This document shows positions 42,640-51,529 of a DNA stretch of 64,000 nucleotides, one piece after another. Numbering within the stretch: position 1 is the first letter of the stretch; each line of letters opens with the position of its first letter. The translations under genes were made by a program, and so were the position numbers. This stretch comes from Prorocentrum cordatum. Taxonomy: Eukaryota; Sar; Dinophyceae; Prorocentrales; Prorocentraceae. Under the pieces are notes generated by a model. It was not told the DNA's origin. It did not search any database and saw only the letters and a list, made by a program, of their open reading frames with translations. The stretch lies in the NCBI GenBank assembly GCA_963575745.1, contig CAUYUJ010007224.1:378501-442500 (forward strand), written 5' to 3'.

Positions 42640-44145
42640 ACGACGGGTCGCGGATTGGCCCTCCATGCCGCGGCCCGCTGAGAGTGGGGGATTTTCGGGC
42701 GGGAGGGCGCCCCAAGCTTTTTGACCAGTTCCCGATCGCGCTGCCGCCTTTGGAGTCTGCGCCGACTTCGGGAGGGCGTCGGTCGAAGAGATACCGCAGA
42801 CGTGACCACGTGCGGCAACTCGTCGAGGGCGTTTCAAATGCACTTAATTGGCTTGCTAAGACCGATGACCACCGACTTCCTGATCTCCGCGGGCGGCCTC
42901 AACATGTTTCGGAGCTCGGCCAGTGCCAGGTGATTCGCGAGCGTGACGAGGTGCTGTCCTACGTGGAGCAGTTGGCTGCGCTTCAGGTGCGCGACGGCGG
43001 CCATGAGCACTACTTGCCGCCAGAAGTGGCCCTTCGGGAGCTGCTCTGTGACAAGGCGTCTGGCTACAGGATGGACGCCTCTATGACTACGCTCGCGCCG
43101 TACCAGCGAGGTCGGGTCTCACTGCCTGAGAAGCGTGATGCGGTGTCGTCCGTCTTCGACCTGGTGGGGGACCGTGGCCGCGCCTACCTGGAGGGTGCAG
43201 GAGAGCGCATGCTCGATCCCAGTGCTAGTGACACGTTGGCTGGCGACGCTGATCGGTGTTATGTTGATCCCCAGCTCGCCAACAGCCCGAAGCTCTACGC
43301 CCGCTTCGCGCGCGACCTGAAGGCCAGGAACATGCTGGTCTTCGGCAAGTGGGCGCATGAGCGCACAGGACTTTTCTTCGTTCGAAAAAAGAGTGGGAAG
43401 CTCCGACTTATCCTCGACGCGCGGCGGACCAATCGGTGGTTTCGACCGCCGCCGCGCGTCGACCTTTTGACGGCCGAGGGCTTGGGCCGTATAGAGGTCG
43501 AGCTTCCCGACGACCAGGACTTCTCATCTCTCTACTGTGGCACAGCTGACGTGCAGGACGCGTTCCACAGGATGGGCATGCCGATGTGGCTGTCTCGCTG
43601 GTTCGGCTTGCCCCGTGTGCGAGCTCGAGACGTAGGGCTGACTTCTTGTGAGGACGGCCCCCTCGCGCCCGACGACTGGGTCACGCCGATGCCGAGCTGC
43701 CTCCCCATGGGCTTCGCCTGGAGCCTCTTCTTCGCCCAGGACATCGACGAGGAGGCCGCCAGCCAGGTTCTTCCTCGAGCTGAGCTGCTGCGCGACCGTG
43801 GCCAGCCGCTCGTGCTCTCGATGCGGGGAGCGGGCGCCACTGCGACGCGCCACTACATCTACGTGGACAACATCGGGGTGTTCGGCGCCGACGGCCGCAT
43901 CGTGGCCTCGAAGCTCGAGGACGTGGTCTCTGCGTTCGAGTCTCGCGGGCTGGCGGTGCACGAGGTCGACGTCTCCGACGAGGGGGTGGAGGCGTTGGGC
44001 GTTCTGCTGGACGGCCGCAGGCGGCACACCCGCCTCATCGCCAAGCGCTTCTGGAGGGTGCGAGGGGCCATCCTGGCCCTCACCAGCCGCCGGCGGGTGA
44101 CGGGTCAGCAGGTGGAGGCCATCCTCGGCCACGCCCTTCTGCGGC
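42609..44145 (+). CDS. YR element pol: reverse transcriptase
   Basis: Frame 3, ATG 42609, overlapping the gag-like end by 31 bp (a -1 relation). The N-terminal ~250 residues are a linker. RT motifs in order: GKLRLILDARRTN (about 43398), ADVQDAFHRMGM (about 43548), PMGFAWSLFFAQ (about 43707) and YIYVDNIGVFG around the active site at 43860-43871. The site reads YVDN, not the usual YxDD, so the second catalytic Asp is Asn. The ORF remains open to 44405, but homology-like sequence moves to frame 1 at about 44145, in the GC-rich CGGCTTGCTGCGGCGCGAG, which implies a one-base shift between RT and RNase H. Confidence 0.8.
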
Positions 44146-45118
44146 TTGCTGCGGCGCGAGACGCTGTCGGTGTTCACCACCGTCTCCCCTTTCATCAGGG
44201 CTCACTACGACCAGCCCGTCGCCCTCTGGCCGTCGGCCGCGGACGAGCTACGCACGCTCGCTGGGCTCATGGTCCTGCTCGTGTCCGACTGGGAAGCGGA
44301 CTGGGACCCCATGATCGTGGCCTCGGACGCCTCCGAGTGGGGCTACGGACTTTGCAGCCGCTGGGTTGGGGCCGGCGAAGCTGCGGCAGTGGGTCGTGTT
44401 CGTGAGCGCGATCGCTACCTCGACCCTGACCACGTCGCCGCTCGGGCCGCCGCTCTTGGAGAGGCCCAGTCGGCGACCTCTATACCCGCCGAGCCTTCGG
44501 ACCTGTGGGATGCCTGCGGGACGAGCGGCCTGATGGCCGACCCCACATTCGCGGAGGTGCCCTCGCCTATGCTGGAGAGCACGTCCTGGAGGACCATCGG
44601 CGGCTGGCCTTTCTCGGGTGAGGAGGACATCTTAGTGCTGGAGGCTAGGGCGCTGCTCCGCGGGCTCGAGCGCGTGACCCGCACACGTTTTGGCCGCAAC
44701 ATTCGCCAGGTTCTTTTTGCCGACAACCTCGGCCTGGTGCTCTCAGTGGGCAGGTGGAGGTGTCGGAACTTCAAGGTTCTCGTCATCCTGAGGAGGATGG
44801 CAGCGTGGTGTCTCAGCCGCAACGTTCGTCTCTCGGTGCGGTGGGTGCCGTCGGAAAAGAATCCTGCTGATGCCCCGTCCCGTCTCTTTCAGCCCAAGTC
44901 TCATTTTCTGTCGAAGGAGGTTGATGGAAAAGACCACCCCGATCCGATAGGGCACGCCCCCCATGACGGTTTTCCGCCTGTTGCTGCGAGCCCCTCTCGG
45001 GTGGAGCCCTGTGCTGGCGACGAGCCTCAGAAGGGTTCGGAAGCGGATGAGACGTCCTCTCCCGCTGGCTCTCGCCTCGGTCCTTCTTCCGTAGCCGTTT
45101 TGGCTCAACCCGACTTAC
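44146..45118 (+). CDS. YR element pol: RNase H region
   Basis: Frame 1, in which RRETLSVFTTVSPFIRAHY continues the RT connection. RNase H catalytic residues are visible: ASDASEWGYGL (about 44320), VLEARALLRGLER (about 44637), LFADNLGL (about 44713) and WVPSEKNPADAPSR (about 44844). After about 44920 the sequence becomes linker-like. The frame stays open to 47097 across the YR ORF, which is a shadow there. The leader-like 22-mer lies in its last part. Confidence 0.75.
45088..45109 (+). promoter_or_regulatory. Spliced-leader-like 22-mer (relict dinoflagellate SL) before the YR ORF
   Basis: Begins T, then CCGTAGCC (45089-45096), G, then TTTTGGCTCAA (45098-45108), then C. Against the 22-nt dinoflagellate leader this is 20 of 22: G for A at position 10 and C for G at the last base. 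It ends 9 bp before the YR start codon at 45119. In dinoflagellates such genomic relics mark reverse-transcribed, trans-spliced mRNAs. Confidence 0.7.
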
Positions 45119-46495
45119 ATGATTCTCCCAAAAGCGACTGCAGCCGAGCGCACCCGCACTCTGGTTTCCTCTCAGCCTCGCAGCGATGTCGCACTGGCGA
45201 ATCCTGTGAGGAAGCGTCGGCTCCCGTCGACGGATGTCGCATCCGTCTCACGGCCGCGCACTTCCCGTGCACCGTGGGCAAGCAACGAGGCGGGGGCCCA
45301 GGCGCTAAAGACGGCGGCGGGCCTGTGGGAGATCTCGGACGACGAGGTCGTGCAGCTGCTGTCGGAGCTGCGGCGCCGCCATCAGCGTGGACTGGACACG
45401 GAGGCTCCTTCGAGCTCGGAGAGCGAGCCCGACGTCGAGCCAAGGCCAGGTGCGACCGCTCGTACTCGTACGCCTCCGCCGCGGGCCAAGAAGGCCCTCG
45501 AGACCCTCCTGTCGGCCAGGACGCTGCCCGACTTTGCCCACCTCACAGCGGGGGAACACGCCGCCGTGAGGCCGAGAACGGAGGCCCAGCACGCCCAAGA
45601 GGTGGCTGCGTTCAGGACGTTTGCGAACGCCGAAAGGCTGACCGACATCCCGATCACGGACCTGGACGACCTGCTGGTGAGTTACATGGACCAGCAGATC
45701 CGTCAAGGCGTCTCGGCTGCTCGCGGGATGAAGCTGATCGCTGGCGTGGTTCACGGCCAGCCGAGAGTGGGCAAGAACGGACCCCACACCTTGTCACGCA
45801 GCTGGAGGGCGCTCAAGGGCTGGCAGAACCTCTGCCCGTCCACATCTCGCTTGCCCGAGGCGTGGCCCATCTGGTGTGCCATCGTGAACGGGCTGGTGCT
45901 GCTGGGCCGCTTCGACATGGCGCTGTTCATTTGCCTGATGTGGAGCACCTACGCCAGGCCCATCCAGCTGATGGCCCTGAAGCCCGAATACCTGTACCCG
46001 CCTTCGCGGGTGTCGACCTTCTGGACGGTCCAGCTCAACCCCGAGCCCGAGGGGGTCCCGTCCAATGCGAAGGAGTTCGACGTGACTATCGAGCTCGACC
46101 ACGCCTGGTGGTCCCGCCTCTCTCCGATGCTCACGACGCTGAAAAGTTTGCCTGCGGGCCGTCGAGTGCGGTCGTTCACCTACCCGAAGCTGGCGGCGAC
46201 AGTGGCGAGAGTCGCCAAGGACCTCGGCTTCGACCTGGTAGTGTACCAGGCTCGGCACAGCGGCGCCAGCGCAGACATGGCGTCCCGCAGGCGTACCCTG
46301 GCCGAGGTCAAGAAGAGGGGCGGCTTGAAAGCCGATCGGTCGGTGGTGAGGTACGAGAAGGGAGCTCGCTTGGCCAGCACTTGGGCTCGCCACCCGGCCT
46401 GGCGCCAGAGCCACGCCGAGCAGTGCGAGGAAAGATTCGTGGAGATCTTGCTGCACGGCCTCACGGTGCCCAGGCCCGCTTCCATTTCCCGTTAG
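45119..46495 (+). CDS. YR element tyrosine recombinase
   Basis: Frame 2, ATG 45119 to TAG 46493-46495, 458 residues. The first ~150 residues are a Ser/Arg/Pro-rich linker. The core-binding region is around LDDLLVSYMDQQI. The catalytic domain has box I Arg in STYARPIQLMALK (about 45947), box II in VYQARHSGASADM (about 46241; the usual His before the Arg is Tyr) and the nucleophile Tyr in SVVRYEKGARL at 46352-46354, after KKRGGLKADR. It would cut and join the element's circle at the TCA trinucleotide. This is the only ORF of the element without a visible break, and it has its own start next to the leader relic. Confidence 0.8.
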   Translation: MILPKATAAERTRTLVSSQPRSDVALANPVRKRRLPSTDVASVSRPRTSRAPWASNEAGAQALKTAAGLWEISDDEVVQLLSELRRRHQRGLDTEAPSSSESEPDVEPRPGATARTRTPPPRAKKALETLLSARTLPDFAHLTAGEHAAVRPRTEAQHAQEVAAFRTFANAERLTDIPITDLDDLLVSYMDQQIRQGVSAARGMKLIAGVVHGQPRVGKNGPHTLSRSWRALKGWQNLCPSTSRLPEAWPIWCAIVNGLVLLGRFDMALFICLMWSTYARPIQLMALKPEYLYPPSRVSTFWTVQLNPEPEGVPSNAKEFDVTIELDHAWWSRLSPMLTTLKSLPAGRRVRSFTYPKLAATVARVAKDLGFDLVVYQARHSGASADMASRRRTLAEVKKRGGLKADRSVVRYEKGARLASTWARHPAWRQSHAEQCEERFVEILLHGLTVPRPASISR

Positions 46496-47084
46496 AGGAA
46501 CGTCGTCTCTTCGTGTTGATGGTCGGCGACGCTTTCCTGCAGCCGCACCATGTCACGCGGCAGGGTTTCTTGACCAGAAGCCTGGCCGAGCGGGATCTGA
46601 CGCTTGGTTCCTTGCTCGCGCTGCGCCGAGATTTTCAGGAGTCGCGCATTGCTGCCTTGTTTGTCTCAATAACCGATTCGGACACGATGATGCGAGCTCG
46701 TTCGTTGATCACCCTTGCTGTGAAGTTGGGGCTCCCAGTTATGATTGTGTGCCGTGCCAAGCTAAGTTTAGACGTCGACCGAGCGTTTAGCGAATTTGAG
46801 GGTGTTCTCTGTCAGGTTTCGCACATGTGCAGATATGGAGGTCGCGGCAGATTCCCGACTGTCTCGTACATTTTCAATATACAGTCTGCCGACTGTTCTC
46901 GCCTTGGCCTGGCGTGCCCTGGCAAGCGTTCCCGCGACAGCCACCAGCCCCACCTTTTCGCTTCGCCCCGCCCACCAGATCCCAAAGAGGTTCCAGAGAG
47001 CCCTGGCGTTCACGCTGCTGGCTGTCCCTCGTGCTCTGTATCTATCAGTGTGAGAACAGAACCTGTTTTGGGTTTTCTGATTTG
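46496..47084 (+). other. YR element 3' region, possible small ORF
   Basis: Frame 1 is open from before the YR stop to 47097. The first ~100 codons after 46499 (LFVLMVGDAFLQPHHVTRQG, ALFVSITDSDTMM) look more protein-like than chance, but no family was recognised. It may be a 3' ORF, an old extension of YR by frameshift, or fortuitous. Confidence 0.3.
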
Positions 47085-47213
47085 GGATGATGTGTGAAGT
47101 TTAACTGCGGAGTTCGAACTCCGCTCTGTCTTCCCATCTCGGATCCGAGTCGCTTAGACCAGCGAGTGCAGTAGAGAGAAGTAATCACCGCTAAAAAATA
47201 TGCATGTAAGTCA
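47085..47213 (+). repeat. YR element repeat B1
   Basis: 129 bp. Contains three short palindromes: GCGGAGTTCGAACTCCGC (47107-47124), CTCGGATCCGAG (47138-47149) and CGCTTAGACCAGCG (47151-47164). Confidence 0.9.
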
Positions 47214-47301
47214 TGGGGGTGCGTGCACATTAATGGCTTAGCGGATTTTGGGATGTCGGTCTCATCACCTCAGCGTGTCACTCAGTAGTCGTCTGGGCTC
47301 C
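47211..47301 (+). repeat. YR element repeat A2
   Basis: 91 bp, overlapping B1 by the TCA at 47211-47213. The 37 bp between A2 and B2 (47302-47338) occur once. Confidence 0.9.
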
Positions 47302-47338
47302 CCTCCCGCCCAACCCCTTTGAGGAGCAGTATAAGCCT

Positions 47339-47467
47339 GGATGATGTGTGAAGTTTAACTGCGGAGTTCGAACTCCGCTCTGTCTTCCCATCTCGGATCC
47401 GAGTCGCTTAGACCAGCGAGTGCAGTAGAGAGAAGTAATCACCGTTAAAAAATATGCATGTAAGTCA
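47339..47467 (+). repeat. YR element repeat B2 and right end
   Basis: 129 bp, one difference from B1 (T for C in CACCGTTAAAA). Ends GTAAGTCA at the junction with a TTGCA-type array. Confidence 0.9.
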
Positions 47468-48095
47468 CTGCATTGCTATCGCATTGCACTGCCTAGCAAT
47501 CGCGTTGCTTTGCCATGGCATCGCCTTGCAATCGCATTGCAAACACATTGCACTGGTTTTCATAACGCAACATGCCTATGCATTGCCTTGAAGTGTGTTG
47601 CATTGTGTTGCATTGTGTTGCTTTGTCTTGAGTTGTGGTGCGTTGCTTTGCAGTAATATGCGTTGCGTTACATGGTGTTTCATTGCGTTGCATTGCGCTG
47701 CATTGTGTTGCATGTCAGTGCTTTGCGTTGCTTAACGTTGCGTTGCGTTGCTTAGCGTCGCCTGGCATTGCGTTGCAGTGTGCTGCGTTGGTTTGCATTG
47801 CGCTGTATTGCGCTGCATTGCGCTGCATTGCTTTGCATTGCGTTGGATTGGTTTGCATTGCATTGCATTCGCATTGCATTCGCATTGCTTTGCAGTGCGT
47901 TGCATTACGTAGTATTGCTTGGAAGCTTGCTGCATTTATTTGCATTGCGTTGCATTGATGTGCGTCAGTTTGCATTGCCCAGCGTTCATGTGCATTTTGT
48001 CGCAATGCCTTGCAGTACGTTGCATTGTTTATTCATTGCTTCGCATTGCAATCGCATTGCGTTGCTTTGCATTCCTTTGCTTTGTTTTGCATTAT
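47468..48095. repeat. Degenerate (TTGCATTGCG)n array
   Basis: About 630 bp of TTGCA/TTGCG pentamers with many variants. The YR element ends exactly at its left edge. A looser GCGTA/GCATA array lies at about 62940-63030. Confidence 0.9.
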
Positions 48096-48204
48096 CGGTA
48101 AGGGCCTCGCCCCCTGCCGCCGGCCCCCTCTCTCGGAGAATGGGCTATGGAAAAGCGAAGTCATGAGGCTTTGGTTTCGCCGTGAAGCAGTGTCGGTACC
48201 TGTT

Positions 48205-48672
48205 TGTTTTCGACCCTGACCCCGACGATCTGCGTGAGGGGTGCCAGCGAATTTCAGAAATGTGGCGAATCCCCTATGTTTTTGGACCCTGACCCCGCCG
48301 ATGTGCGTGAGGGGTGCCACCGTATTTCAGAAATGTGGCAAATCCCTTGTGTTTTTGGACCCTGACCCCGCCGATCTGCGTGAGGGGTGCCACCGAATTT
48401 CAGAAATGCGGCAAACCCTCCTCGTGTTTTTTGGACCCTGACCCTACGGATCTGCGTGAGGGGTGCCGCCGGATTTTAGAAATGTGGCACATCCTTGATG
48501 TCTTTGGACCCTGACCCTGCCGATTTGCGTGAGGGGTGCCACCTAATTTCAGACATGTGGCAAATCCCTAATGTTTTTGGACCCTGACCCCGCCGATCTG
48601 TGTGAGGGGTGTTGCCGAATTTTAATGAGGCGAATCCCTTGTGTTTTTGGACCCTGCCCCGCCGATCTAACG
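48205..48672. repeat. 73-bp tandem repeat, about 6.5 copies
   Basis: Shared blocks TTTTTGGACCCTGACCCC, GATCTGCGTGAGGGGTGCC and ATTTCAGAAATGTGGC. Unit starts spaced 73, 73, 76, 73 and 73 bp (ATTTCAG at 48251, 48324, 48397; later ATTTTAG or ATTTCAG at 48473, 48546, 48619). Confidence 0.9.
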
Positions 48673-48835
48673 GCAGCGCAATTATTTGTTCCATTTTATG
48701 CTCCCCGACTTCTCTGATCAAGGCAACTCGCCAGGGCAAAGTTGCTGGACGGGCTGGTGTGGATGCGAGGGGGCTTGAAGAGGTCCTTGCGGGCTCAGCC
48801 GGCATGCAACAATCCGCCGCCGCGCTTGTGCGGCA

Positions 48836-49262
48836 TTGGTTTGTTCAGTGAACGTGGTTTGGGTCGCGGGTGGGTCGCGGGCTCTCCACCTCCACCTGGA
48901 AGGAATGGAAAAGCAGCCCGCCGCAGGCGCAAAACGCATTGGTGTGTACACTGAACGTGGTTTGGGTCGCGGGTGGGCCGCGGGTTCTCCACCGGGAACG
49001 GATGCAAAAGATGCCCGCCACATGCGTCGAACAATTTGGTTTGTACCCTGAACGTGGTCGCGGGTGGGCCGCGGGCTCTCCACCTGAAACGAATGCAAAA
49101 GATGCCCGCCGCAGGCGCCGAAATATGTGGTTTGTACCCTGAACGTGGTTTGGGTCGCGGGTTGGTCGCGAGTTGGTCACGGGGTGGGTCGCGGGCTCCC
49201 CACCTGGAAGGAATGCAAAAAAAAACCCGCCGCAGGCGCCGAAAATGGTGGTTTGTACCTTG
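48836..49262. repeat. ~100-bp tandem repeat, five copies
   Basis: Each unit has TTTGTACCCTGAACGTGG, GGGTCGCGGG, GGCTCTCCACCTGGAA and GCCCGCCGCAGGCGC. Starts near 48839, 48941, 49037, 49130 and 49251. Confidence 0.85.
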
Positions 49263-49640
49263 AACGTGGTTTGGGTCGCGGGTGGGTCGCGGGTGGGTCG
49301 CGGGGGGTCGCGGGTGGGTCGCGGGTGGGTCGCGGGTGGGTCGCGGGTGGGTCGCGGGGTGGGCCGCGGGCGGGTCGCGGGGTGGGTCGCGGGTGGGTCG
49401 CGGGGTGGGTCGCGGGGGGGGTCGCGGGGTGGGTCGCGGGGTGGGTCGCGGGTGGGTCGCGCGGGTCGCGGGGTGGTCGCGGGGTGGGTCGCGGGGTGGG
49501 TCGCGGGGTGGGTCGCGGGGTGGGTCGCGGGGTGGGTCGCGGGGTGGGTCGCGGGTGGGTCGCGGGTGGGTCGCGGGCTGGTCGCGGGGTGGGTCGTGGG
49601 TTGGGTCGCGGGGAAGTCGCGGGGCGGGTTGCGGGTGGGA
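49262..49640 (+). repeat. (GGGTCGCGGGTG)n array
   Basis: About 380 bp of GGGTCGCGGG units, also found in short form at 32140-32240. G-run spacing could support G-quadruplexes. Confidence 0.9.
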
Positions 49641-49699
49641 CGACGACAACAAACAACAAACAACAAACAACAAACAACAAACAACAAACAACAAACAAC

Positions 49700-49777
<78 letters not shown>
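49641..49777 (+). repeat. (ACAACAA)n passing into (ACA)n
   Basis: CAACAAA heptamers followed by about 80 bp of pure CAA triplets. A shorter CAA tract lies at 50529-50571. Confidence 0.95.
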
Positions 49778-49778
<1 letters not shown>

Positions 49779-50520
49779 TACTAGCACGTGGGGACACTCC
49801 GTTCTCACCAGTGCCAGGGTTTTCATAGGAGGCGGGCAATACCCCCACTTTGTGGGGGGGCCGGTTCAAGCTCTACCAAATTTCCAAACGACTCTTCGCC
49901 ACCACCCACACCCAGCTTCCCGCCCTATGACGTTCGGACACTTCACTTCGTGGCATGCGGACGACCGTGGCTACTATTCAGGGCCCCGCGGCCGACGACG
50001 ACGGCGTGCGCGCGCGAAGAAAAAACGAATGTGTCCCGCATGGTATTATTTGACAGGGATGATGGCCCTGGCAGGTGCGCAACCGTTGTTGCAGAAGTTC
50101 GAAAAAGTTGCTCGCAAAAGCCCGTTTGACAGAAATGTTTAAAAAGTGTTGGGTTTCCTACGAATCCGCAAGAGCGCGCGGGATGAAATTTTGACATTAA
50201 AAAACCATTGGCTTTTTGATGTTTTTATGTTAAAATCGCTACGAAAACTAAGGTTTTGGAAGGATTTCGTCTTGCGCGCGCGAATGTCCACTTTACCTTT
50301 TTTTTGCAAGGGATTCTTGAAGTTTGGTTATGTTAGAACAAGAAATGTCCACTTTAGCTTATTTTTTGCAAGGGAAAGCGGGCCGTAACAAAACAACCGG
50401 ATCCGGACCAACCCGTTTTGCCTGAGACTTCCTCACGAAAATGATGAAAATGTGGCTGCGGCCTAGGCGCGGCGGGGGGGTCGTGCACCAGGGGCCCCAA
50501 CAATAATTATTCTTTAGAAG
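49778..50520. other. Gene-free, AT-richer stretch
   Basis: No supported gene. It holds two similar segments CGAATGTCCACTTTA.CTT (about 50281) and GAAATGTCCACTTTAGCTT (about 50343), each followed by TTTTTTGCAAGGGA. Confidence 0.5.
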
Positions 50521-50572
50521 TAATAATGTTCAACAACAACAACACCAACAACAACAGCAGCAACAACAACAA

Positions 50573-50651
50573 TAATCCGCACCGCAGACTTCCACACCAG
50601 CCACGCACCTTGGGACAGTGAATGACCGTTCGGCCCCCTCACTCTGATATG

Positions 50652-50701
<50 letters not shown>

Positions 50702-50702
50702 G
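50573..50702. repeat. Dispersed repeat copy followed by (ACAT)n
   Basis: 50573-50647 matches 32255-32337; 50650-50702 is a TACA tetranucleotide microsatellite. Both copies of the dispersed repeat follow A/C-rich CAACAA DNA. Confidence 0.85.
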
Positions 50703-50924
50703 TATGTGTAATTACGGTCGGTTTGCGTCGTCTCGACCAGCGGCGACCCCGCCGCCAGCGTTCAACGTTGATCGCCGTTGGCGGCCCAGGATCGGTTGAT
50801 GGAACGGTCCGGCGTTCAAGGAACGGCCGATCGTGCAAGTTTGAACGATCCCCGCGGTGTCAGGAACCAACGCCGGGGTCGACACGACGCGAACTTGCCG
50901 AATGCAGACGAGAAAAAAGGGAGC

Positions 50925-51165
50925 GAAAGAGAGAGAGAGAGAGAGAGACAGGGAGAGAGAGAGGGAATCAAAAAGTGAGAGGAAGGGATTGATGGACGGG
51001 GGGGAAGAGAGAGAGAGAGAGAGAGAGTAAAAAAAAAGAAAAAGAGAGAGAGAGAGAGAGAGAGAAAGGGAAGGAGAGAGAGAGAGAGAGAGAACGATAG
51101 AGAGAGAGGGAGAGAGTGAGATAGAGAACGGGATAGTGAAAGAGGCACATATAGAGAGGGGGCAG
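50925..51165 (+). repeat. (GA)n array
   Basis: About 240 bp dominated by GAGAGA, with A-rich interruptions. Confidence 0.95.
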
Positions 51166-51529
51166 CCGACAACACTACACGCCGGTCGTTGAAAGTAGGT
51201 ATTTCTGGACTCCTACATCGCAACCTAATTCTTATTTCAAGAAATGATATGTTTGTATGTTTTTGGTAGGCCGGCGCAACCATAATCAGCTTCTTGGGTT
51301 TGGCTGTCCCTTCCCCAGACGATTGTTGGTACACCCACGGCGATCAATAAGAAAGCTGGTGTTTCGTTTTAGCCCCTGCCAGTTTCTTATGGCACGGCGT
51401 GTTTGGGCATTTCAGGGACTGGCAACTTCTTCAGCGCTCGGTTTCTTGCCCCATGGTCGCGCAATACATTATGGTTGCCCCTTCCGGGCTGATGTTCGTT
51501 GTTCGGGTTTATCTTCGTTTGCCCGTCGG

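Larger units (their letters stand above)
40575..47467 (+). mobile_element. Complete-ended Ngaro-type tyrosine-recombinase retrotransposon (6.9 kb)
   Basis: Split direct repeats: A1 40575-40665 and A2 47211-47301 (91 bp, one mismatch); B1 47085-47213 and B2 47339-47467 (129 bp, one mismatch). The order A1-coding-B1-A2-B2 is that of Ngaro/PAT-type elements, which replicate through a circle and integrate by a tyrosine recombinase. TCA is the first trinucleotide of A1 and A2, the last of B1 and B2, and is shared at the B1/A2 junction, as expected for a 3-bp crossover. No target-site duplication is expected. The near-identity of the repeats suggests a recent insertion, yet the coding region has a stop and frame breaks. 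Confidence 0.9.

Noticed and set aside
45119-47097. Frame 1 continuation of the RNase H ORF across the YR gene
   Set aside because: The YR motifs are in frame 2; frame 1 there has no motif. Only the part after 46499 stays ambiguous.
47085-47213. tRNA-like reading of the B repeat on the minus strand
   Set aside because: A-box and B-box-like words are present, but acceptor, anticodon loop and T-arm do not form a tRNA.
47468-48095. Cys/Ala/Leu-rich ORFs in both strands
   Set aside because: They are translations of a TTGCA-type array.
48205-48672. CRISPR-like regular repeats
   Set aside because: The 73-bp units are contiguous and vary throughout, with no repeat/spacer alternation, in a eukaryotic context.
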